Positions 56,804 to 64,000 of a DNA stretch of 64,000 nt are shown here, in pieces. The stretch covers positions 6,634,001 through 6,698,000 of the forward strand of contig CP085829.1 in the NCBI GenBank assembly GCA_020809705.1, read 5' to 3'. The position numbers and the translations under genes are program-made. Position 1 is the stretch's first letter; each line of letters opens with the position of its first letter. The DNA comes from Calonectria ilicicola (taxonomy: Eukaryota; Ascomycota; Sordariomycetes; Hypocreales; Nectriaceae). The notes beneath the pieces were generated by a model that saw only the letters and a program-made list of their open reading frames with translations, had not been told where the DNA came from and searched no databases.

Positions 56804-58574
56804 ATGGGCAACAAGTCGCATCAGCCGACGGTGAATGAGGCCAAAGCCGTCGGTAACGAACTGGCCGCCGTTCTACCCGACGATGGCCCTTGGTACAAGC
56901 AAAAGCACCTCCTCAACCTCAATTTCTGTATCCTTTCCCTCATCCTGTTCTCCTCAACCAACGGGTATGATGGCAGCGTCATGGGAAATGTCTTGGCCTT
57001 GCCTCAATGGAATGACTTTATGGATACTCCCACAGGCGCCTGGCTGGGATTCATCAACGCCATATACTCTCTAGGCTGTGCAATTGTTTATCCTGCTGCT
57101 GCTTGGATGTGCAACAAGTACGGCCGAAAGCCCGGCATTTGGGTTGGATACTTCTTTCTTGCCCTTGGCGCAGCTCTACAGACTGCCGCCAATAACGACA
57201 TTGCATTCGTTCTTGCTCGACTGTTTCTCGGTTGTGCATCTGGGTTTTTCCTCTCTGTTCCCCTCTTGATTGCTGAAATCGCATACCCTACCCAACGCGG
57301 CATCGCTTCGAGTCTTTACAACTGTGGTTGGTATGTCGGCGCGGTCCTGGCAGCCTGGGTCATCTTTGGAACCAGGGAAATGGATGATTGGTCATGGCGC
57401 TTGCCCTCTCTCCTCCAAGCTGCTGTTCCTCTCATGGCCCTGCCGGGCTTCTTGATGATTAGCGAGTCGCCTCGCTGGCTGGTGTCCGTTGATAGAGTGG
57501 ACGAGGCCCGGAAAATTCTTGCCAAGTACCATGCCGGGGGTGACGAAAACTCCCCATTGGTTACCTTTGAAATAACCGAGATCGAGGCCACGCTCAAAGC
57601 TGAGAAGGAGGCGAACGACTCCGCCTCATGGGCCGACCTCTGGAGCACCCCAGGAAACAGGCACAGACTATTCATCTCTGCTACGCTCGGAACCTTTGCC
57701 CAATGGAGCGGCAATGGGGTCGTCAGCTACTACTTGCCGCTTGTTTTGGTAAGGATTCTCTGATGGTGTTTATTGTATGGTCAATACTAACAGCGAGTGC
57801 GTTGTAGAAATCTGCGGGGATAGAAAGCGTACGAGATCAAACCCTCATTTCAGGCTGCATGCAGATTTGGAACCTGATCTGGGCTTCTGCCGCCGCTTCC
57901 ATGGTAGACAAAGTCGGAAGAAGGTTCTTGTTTATGTCGTCTGTAAGTGCAATTTGAGGCGGTGCTTTGCGCTGTCGCTTTACGCCATTGGGGAAGCATT
58001 GTTAATTGACTTTTGGATCAATAGGGAACCATCATGTTGATCGCTTACATTATCATTACTGGTTTATCTGGAAGTTTTGCCAGCACAGGCAACAGCGCTA
58101 CGGGTACCGCCGTCATTCCCTTCTTATTTATGTAAGTCATTGTCCTTTTGCATGCCTTGACGCACTAGCTGACATTCAATAAGCTACTTTTTGGGTTATG
58201 ACATCGCTTTGACTCCGCTCCTTGTGGCCTATCCAGTTGAGATTTGGCCATACAGACTTCGTGCCAAGGGTCTTTCCGCGGCACTGCTCACTAGTCTTGC
58301 GGCCCTTTTCTTCAACACTTTTATCAACCCCATTGCTCTCGAGGCCATTCAGTGGAAATACTATTTTGTCTTTGTCGCGGTGCTTATTGCCATGTTGATC
58401 ACGGTCTGGTTCTACTACCCCGAAACTAGAGGACGCACTCTCGAGAATATGGCGTATCTCTTTGATGGAGAGGACGCGGTGGCTGGCGGCCTTACTGCTG
58501 AGGATGTTCTGAAGACGGCGAATGTGGAACATGAAGAAGGAGACGGCTACAATGAGAAGGCTGAGGCTAAGTAA
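56804..58574 (+). CDS. MFS sugar transporter (12 TM), lactose permease-like (2)
   Basis: Exons 56804-57748, 57808-57942, 58025-58131 and 58184-58574 give 525 residues from MGNKSHQPT in a good ACCATGG context. Signatures: SSTNGYDGSVMGN after TM1, CNKYGRKPGIW, EIAYPTQRGIASSLYNCGWY, SESPRWLVSVDRVDEARKIL, VDKVGRRF and YPETRGRTLENMAY. It shares the AYPTQRG and YHAGGDxxSPLVxFEI blocks with the permease at 35.7-37.4 kb, so the two are paralogs. It imports a sugar or related compound by proton symport. No CGG-N7-CGG element was found upstream, so it is not part of that regulon. Confidence 0.94.
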
Positions 58575-59058
58575 GCCACCGGAATCTGTCAAGTGTAGAT
58601 GGAGAATATGAAAGTTATGAATATTAAATATACGATATCTTCTCATGCCGTTGTACTGCTAGGCTTCACTCATGAATGAAATTTGTTTTGTAATGTGACT
58701 GCCCACTCCAACCCGGTGACCCTCTCTTTGCTCTAAAAAGAGTTCTCAGGATAAGTTGAATACGAGCATCTCAAGGCAAACAAGCCGTTGTATGCCACTC
58801 CGAGAAATGCGCTGTTATGTACCTTGATGTGGCCGTTTCTGATCCCTGTGTTGGGGGAGGAATTGAATACATCATCTGTCATCATCCGGTGGGCCATTTC
58901 ACAACACTTATGCAGATAGATACTCGAGGAATGAATATTGTACGCGATTCGGATAATCATCGGTCCGCTAACAGGGGAGAGCGTATTCCTGATGGGCAAG
59001 GTTGAACTCAATCAATTACTTACTCTACCATCTGCAACAAACTGGAAGATATTTCGAG
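58575..59058. other. Upstream region of the TupA-like gene
   Basis: 484 bp with nothing recognisable. Confidence 0.4.
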
Positions 59059-60109
59059 ATGACGCCCCAATCTACTGCTATTGTCTCACATGGAGACGTC
59101 GAAAAGCACGCCACTGAAGTCTACGGCCAGGGCGATATTGTGTTGCGCATCGGGTAAGGACGAGAATGCCAACACGGACCCTGTGAAGTTGTTGGACACT
59201 AATTGAACCTAGGAATGGCGGTGCTGGTATGTTGTGAAAGCCACTAAAAGATAAACTGCCGCTAAAGAAAATGGCGCGGCTCTAGGTGCCACGGGATTGA
59301 TCAAGGAACTTGCTGAGGATTACTTACAGACACGCAATGGCGGTGGATCAATTGCATGGGTTTGTAATCATTCCCGTAACACGCAATTGGCACTCTTGAA
59401 AGGATACATCGATCTTGCATTCACTTATGAGCGTGATCAAGAAGCCCTCACCGAATCCGAGGGATGGTCTCGGTCTGCGGGGTGTGCTTTTCACGATCAC
59501 TTTTGCGTTGCTGGCCCGGTATTCGATCCCGCTGGGTTAGCATCGTCGCAGAGCTTGACCGATGCCTTCTCAAAAATCGCATCAACCGGCTCGCTGTTTC
59601 ACAGCCGTGCAGATTTGTCAGCTACGATGTGGAAGGAGCGCGGCATTTGGGCTCAGCTGAGTTATGAGCCGTGGAACGATGACAAGGCGATAGCTTGGTA
59701 CAAAACAAGCCTCCTTTCCCCCTCGGAGGCTCTCAAGAAGGCTGATGCGGCCGATGCATACTGTTTAACTGACAGGTCCACTCTCTTGCGCCAAACCGCT
59801 CTCGGGAACATGTCTAACCTGACCGTCTTCTTTGAGCCAACGCACAAGGATGACATTTTAATGAATAGCTGTCATGCTCTCTACGCACCAACAACTTTGG
59901 GAGAAATCCCACACGAAGTGTCTTTATTTCTTGACTACATCTTTTCTGTGCGTGGGCAGGAAATTATTCGAACCTTTGGTGCCTCTGACGCTGGTTTGCC
60001 TCTCTTCGCCTCGGTCAGCGAGGAATTTTCCAAGTCGAGTCTGATTGGAGGTAAATCGATTGATGGGAAATGGACGAGTGATGAGAAGTCGTCCAAATCC
60101 CGACTCTGA
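59059..60109 (+). CDS. TupA-like solute-binding protein (tungstate/PBP-like domain) with a 14-nt micro-exon
   Basis: Exons 59059-59153, 59213-59226 (14 nt) and 59286-60109, separated by two 59-bp introns, give 310 residues. The micro-exon is needed: skipping it shifts the frame, while including it yields RIGNGGAGATGLIKELA, the ligand-loop pattern of bacterial TupA-type oxyanion-binding proteins. Further matching blocks are YIDLAFTYERDQEAL, FHDHFCVAGPVFDPAG, FHSRADLSATMWKERGIW, AIAWYKTSLLSPSEALKKAD, AYCLTDRSTLL and SVRGQEIIRTFG. There is no signal peptide or TM segment, so unlike its bacterial relatives it is probably cytosolic. Eukaryotes have no ABC importer for it to serve. It could be an oxyanion sensor or carrier, of bacterial origin; both are inference. 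Confidence 0.85.
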
Positions 60110-60847
60110 TGACAGACTTGAGAAGCAATTGAGCGATTGAGCGATTTATGGTAGATGGCGCATGAGTTTAACTTTAGTGGATTTATTAAAGGAAGATATG
60201 CCTTCAGCCCAAAGCTACCGATGTGCAAAGGCCTCAACCAACTTTCTGACCCAAGAGCCTGCCCAAATATGTGCAATTGCCCAAAGCCCCACCACTTAAG
60301 TCGCTGGCATGAGGGTTTCAACTCTGACCAAAGAGATGTTGGACTCTGTAGGATGGCACCTCGCTAGAGACAGCGACGGAGCCTTGAGAGCCCAATCAAA
60401 TGTAGGAAATCGAATGCTGCTTGAACAACAATGGATTGCATCTCATCAACGGATGGTCCACGGTGGGATATCGCCGCGAGAGCTGGCATTGCAGCGTACA
60501 GCTATCAATTCCCCTCAATCCCTCAATCCCGAGCGCCCCAGCTTTCTAATAAGCCAACACTCATTGGTTGTACCCGTTACTAATAGTGCCATTAAATCCG
60601 CCCGCCCGCTTTAGCTCGTTGCAAGTGGGTCGGACAGGCAAAGCTTCGTGTCAGTACATGCCGTAAGTTCCCGCATTGAATCGTTGGAAAGAAATGATAA
60701 TGAGGCATCCTACCACGTGACGGGTGAGTCACCAGAGTATTACTAACTGTATGCGGGGAAATAATAACAAAGCCTTGTTGGAAAAAGCAACTTTTATTCT
60801 CAATTCTTAAACCAAAACTAAGCGCCAAATTGTTGTCTGCATTCACC
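60110..60847. other. Intergenic, 738 bp
   Basis: TupA-like 3' flank and M24 peptidase promoter. A 101-codon frame at 60309-60614 has no features. Confidence 0.4.
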
Positions 60848-61546
60848 ATGGACCCTAAAACTGCCACTGAAGAAGAAAGAGCCGCATACCTCTTGGATGC
60901 GCAGAACAAAGCCGTCGATCTCTTCACGGAAATTGAGCGAGATCTCATTCGCCCAGGAATCACTGAAAAGGAGTTGAATGAAAAGATTTATGAGCTGGGC
61001 GCAGAACGCCACAATATTCGAACCCATTGGCACAAGCGCGTCATAAGGAGCGGACCGAACACTCTGCGACCATTCGAGGAAAACCCCCCGGATCGAGTCA
61101 TTGAGGCTGATGATATTCTCGTCGTTGATCTCGGTCCAGTTTTTGAGGCCTGGGAGGCTGATTTCGGCCGAACCTATGTTCTTGGAGACGACCCGCACAA
61201 AAAGAAACTTCGCGATGCTCTCGAGCCGATATGGCTAAAGGTCAAGGCGCTCTACAAGGAGAACCCCGATATGACTGGCGAAGAGCTCTATGACATTGCC
61301 TGCAAGGCGGCCAGCGATGATGGATGGACGTTTGGTGCTCACATTGCGGGCCACATTGTTGGATCGTTCCCCCACGAGCGCATCCCTCGCGATAAAACCA
61401 CCCTATATATTGCAAAAGGCAATTCTAATTCTATGACTGTCCCTGGAAAGGACGGCAAGAAACGGCATTGGATTCTTGAGATCCATCTCCATGATACAGA
61501 GCGCCATTTTGGAGGGTTTTATGAACAACTCATGACAGTTGACTAA
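60848..61546 (+). CDS. M24 family metallopeptidase (pita-bread fold), short
   Basis: Single exon, 232 residues from MDPKTATEEE in CACCATGG context. The catalytic domain alone is present, without the N-terminal half of prolidase/aminopeptidase P. Candidate metal ligands are the two Asp in VVDLGPVFEAWEADFGRTYVLG, His in AHIAGHIVGSFPHE, Glu in WILEIHLHD and Glu in GGFYEQLMTVD. HWHKRVIRSGPNTL is a block shared with stand-alone M24 proteins. The product may be a dipeptidase or X-Pro-type peptidase, or a creatinase-like hydrolase; ligands are intact, so activity is expected. It lies tail to tail with the SDR. Confidence 0.85.
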   Translation: MDPKTATEEERAAYLLDAQNKAVDLFTEIERDLIRPGITEKELNEKIYELGAERHNIRTHWHKRVIRSGPNTLRPFEENPPDRVIEADDILVVDLGPVFEAWEADFGRTYVLGDDPHKKKLRDALEPIWLKVKALYKENPDMTGEELYDIACKAASDDGWTFGAHIAGHIVGSFPHERIPRDKTTLYIAKGNSNSMTVPGKDGKKRHWILEIHLHDTERHFGGFYEQLMTVD

Positions 61547-61729
61547 GGGGTCGGTCTTTTTGTACGATAGGGGTCTATAGGGACACGAGATTATGATGTT
61601 GAGGCGGCTGCAAATCATCAAAACCTGGTTTTTCTAGTACTATCTCGGCGGGGGAAAAATAAACAAATTAGAGCCTATAAAACACCCATTGTAGCCTCGC
61701 AACAACTTGATGCGTGCTACTTCAAAATC

Positions 61730-62785
61730 TCAGAGACCCTTCACTCCAACCTTGAGGACCCATGGGTCTGTGCTAAGCCAGTGTTTAAACTCGGGCGACT
61801 GAAGGTCGTTGACATCCCAAGTTGACCAAACGAATCGGCCATGAAGGAAGTCGGCGACCGGAGAAGCTGCCCAGACTGCAAATTGACCCGGCAAGTTTTC
61901 TGATGGAAGTTAGAGTTAAGTCTCGGATTGGCATCTGGAGAATGTTCACGCACCATCAGCCCAGGGTAATGTTTCCCGAGTATATCCGGCACTAGCAGCC
62001 GCCTCTGTAAATATAACCGATGGATGGAAGCTAACAATTTGCATCAAATCTGGGGACGTATCCCGCGCGATCTGTTGCAACAAACAAGTGAATGCGTTTT
62101 TGGTCAGTTGGTAGCCCGGCATCTGTGGGGCGCTATCCCATCGGTGAACATCTTGAGTTGAGACAAAGAGACAGTACTGAATAGCCTTGGCGTCAGCTTT
62201 ACGTCATGCTGAATAAACTAAACCGGGGATGAGGGATCGTTTAACCTTTTTCTTGGAGTGGTTTGACTGCCTGTAGAATCGTTCTACAAGGTAGAGTGGA
62301 GCCCGTACATTGCCTTCGTAATCTTGCCACAGCCTATCAGTTCCTTGCTCCAAGATTGGCTTCAGCTCCGGATAATGGACTGCATTGAGGACAAGAACGT
62401 CGACAGCGACTGGTTGATTACTGTCTTGGAACCCGTCCCACAAATCTTGAGCCTCTTCCCTACTGAACACATCACAGGCCTGACCAGTAATAGCAGTGTT
62501 TGGGTACGACTTTTGAAGTTGAGAGACTGACTCCCGAAGAACATCGGCCCGACGAGATACGATGATGACCTGCGAAGCTCCAGCTTCACAAAAGTTACGC
62601 GCAATTGCATATCCAATGCCAGTGGAGCCGCCACAGACGAGAACTGTCTTTCCAGCCTGTGACAACTCAGGGCGCAAAGGCGAGATGGCCTCATAGGGTT
62701 TCACGTGGGTTTTCTATTGCTCAATAAGTAAGCGTGCGAAATGAACATGGGCTCTGCTCACGATTTGGAAGTCGCTGAACAACAT
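61730..62785 (-). CDS. Short-chain dehydrogenase/reductase (SDR)
   Basis: Exons 62762-62785 (8 codons), 62246-62713, 61954-62185 and 61899 to 61730 give 297 residues. The start MLFSDFQI joins KTHVKPYEAISPLRPELS, the fixed leader of a fungal SDR group, directly before KTVLVCGGSTGIGYAIA (TGxxxGIG-type cofactor loop; here CGGSTGIG). VLVLNAVHY stands for the NNAG motif. The active-site region reads QMPGYQLTKNAFTCLL, giving the YxxxK Tyr and Lys. A basic residue after the second strand (IIVSRRAD) points to NADP(H). The C-terminus is shorter than in long SDRs. The substrate is unknown. The third-intron donor is GTGCGT. Confidence 0.88.
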
Positions 62786-63686
62786 TTTGATGGGTTGGTT
62801 GATAAGTTTGATTTGAGAGAGGCTAGCAAGGAGGAAGTAGACCTTGGCTGACTACTGAAAAACTGGAAGCTGAAGCAGCTTTGTTGACCGCTTTAAATAT
62901 TCAACATTTGGTAGTTCACCAGGGCTCCGAGTATTCGTCCGAGAATGGTTTAGTCCCTCATTGAACCGTTTGCGACGATAGCATGAATGCCCACTATTAT
63001 TGCTGACACCAATTTAATAGCACGACACAAGCGCATCCTTTCGCCCCACTATGATCATATATCGATGCTTAGCTGTCAATAGTCAAGATGATTGTCATGG
63101 ATGCAGTGAATCAGTCGATTTTCCGAGATGCATACGTAGCCCGTAGCATCCGAGCACTAGCAAATATCGGCCTGGATTCACCTTGGACAATACGACCAAT
63201 GCTCCACTATTTTGCGGTCAAATGTCTCACCTGGACTCTGGTGAGATCTGGTTGCCCTCCGGAGGAGTTAGACCTATTTGGAACAAATGCTGCAGATTCT
63301 CCGGCGCTAAGAGACTTTGTCTAGTTTCCGATTGCTAAGAGATGCCTTAAACAAATGCGAAGGGGTATGAGATGATTATAACGTGATCTTCATTTTGAGA
63401 TGAAATGTATAAGCATAGTTCTTGGATAAGCATGATTCTATCATTTGCTTCGTTCAGGGTCCCTTTCCAGAGGTTCCATTGCGTTTAAAACGCTCGTCGT
63501 GTTTGCAAACTAGCTTCTTTGACGTTTGACCACCAGCCTGGCTAAGCAAATTGATCTGCATTATATATACACTTGACCACACCGATTTCTAGCGTAGTCA
63601 ATTAAAAATAAAGAACACAGAGAAAAGAAACTGCGTTTATTCATTATTAGCATCATGAACCTACAGAGCCAACAAATGCTAGTCAA
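62786..63686. other. Intergenic, about 0.9 kb
   Basis: SDR promoter and 3' flank of the acyl-CoA dehydrogenase. A 78-codon frame at 63088-63324 is not supported by any motif. Confidence 0.4.
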
Positions 63687-64000
63687 TTACAACGCAGCTC
63701 GAGACTTCTTATTAGCATGTTTCGCAATCATGTCCAACAAAACTTCTTCGCTGCCTCCGCTCACCACGAGTGAACGCAAATCTCTTGATATCTGCTCCAC
63801 ACGGCCACCTCTACCACCACGACTGAAGCCCAGCCCACCAAATACCTGCTGTGCCTCTCTGCAGATAAATTCTAAATCATTGGCCGCCTTGACCTTTCCC
63901 AATGCAGCCCAGGTGGCGAATTCACGGGGTCCTAGCTCCGATGATCTCTGGGCTAGGGATTCTAAAAAGGCGTAGGTAGTTTCGATGCGACTGGCCATTG
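63687..64000 (-). CDS. Acyl-CoA dehydrogenase, C-terminal part, truncated by window edge
   Basis: Open from the right edge to the stop at 63687, about 104 residues. The block CREAQQVFGGLGFSRGGRGGRVEQISRDLR is the C-terminal helical-bundle signature that carries the flavin-binding loop (QxxGGxG) and dimer contacts of acyl-CoA dehydrogenases. The end, LLDMIAKHANKKSRAAL, has a basic tail; a peroxisomal SKL signal is absent. The Met at 63998 is internal (MASRIETTYAF) and not a start. The catalytic Glu and N-terminal domains lie beyond the window. Confidence 0.85.
   Translation of the reverse strand, partial: MASRIETTYAFLESLAQRSSELGPREFATWAALGKVKAANDLEFICREAQQVFGGLGFSRGGRGGRVEQISRDLRSLVVSGGSEEVLLDMIAKHANKKSRAAL

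Overview
The window is nuclear DNA of a filamentous ascomycete (Pezizomycotina; Sordariomycetes is the most natural guess, species not determinable by eye). The signs are short GT-AG introns of about 45-140 bp that interrupt most genes, three Zn2Cys6 transcription factors, fungal MFS transporters including a siderophore-type permease, a family 3 pectate lyase, and kilobase-size intergenic gaps. I assembled 22 complete gene models by joining frames across introns and checking phase at every junction. Two more genes run off the window edges. No rRNA, tRNA, CRISPR array or complete transposon was seen.

Layout. 0-3.1 kb: a truncated secreted carboxylesterase and a possible Thr-rich small secreted protein. 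5.1-15.4 kb: DHA2 efflux pump, Zn2Cys6 factor, cytochrome P450, SMP-30/lactonase-like protein and FAD oxidoreductase. This looks like a tailoring or detoxification cluster without a backbone synthase. 17.6-22 kb: secreted M28 peptidase convergent with a siderophore transporter, whose upstream region has two exact matches to the iron-repressor GATA consensus. 24-25.3 kb: a protein with a possible F-box-like N-terminus. 26.5-37.4 kb: membrane dipeptidase, two Gfo/Idh/MocA oxidoreductases, an ACC-synthase-like PLP enzyme, a Zn2Cys6 factor and a sugar permease. 40-46.9 kb: DEAD-box helicase, DHA1 transporter, pectate lyase. 50.5-54.7 kb: Zn2Cys6 factor convergent with an aldehyde dehydrogenase. 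56.8-64 kb: a second sugar permease, a TupA-like bacterial-type solute-binding protein, a short M24 peptidase, an SDR and the C-terminus of an acyl-CoA dehydrogenase.

The strongest candidate for an undescribed system is at 28.5-37.8 kb. A 14-bp element, CGGGGARTAGCGGA (CGG-N7-CGG), occurs four times in about 8 kb and only in promoters: twice in tandem between the two Gfo/Idh genes, once just upstream of the Zn2Cys6 gene (shared with the PLP enzyme gene), and once upstream of the sugar permease. This spacing of CGG triplets is typical of Zn2Cys6 sites, so the cluster is probably an autoregulated regulon that imports a sugar-like compound, oxidises it with two NAD(P)-dependent dehydrogenases and acts on it with a PLP enzyme. 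The substrate is unknown.

Other notable items are a eukaryotic TupA-like gene with a 14-nt micro-exon, a pair of TA-flanked MITE-like elements 11 kb apart, and stacked CCG/CGG palindromes in the promoter of the lactonase-like gene.
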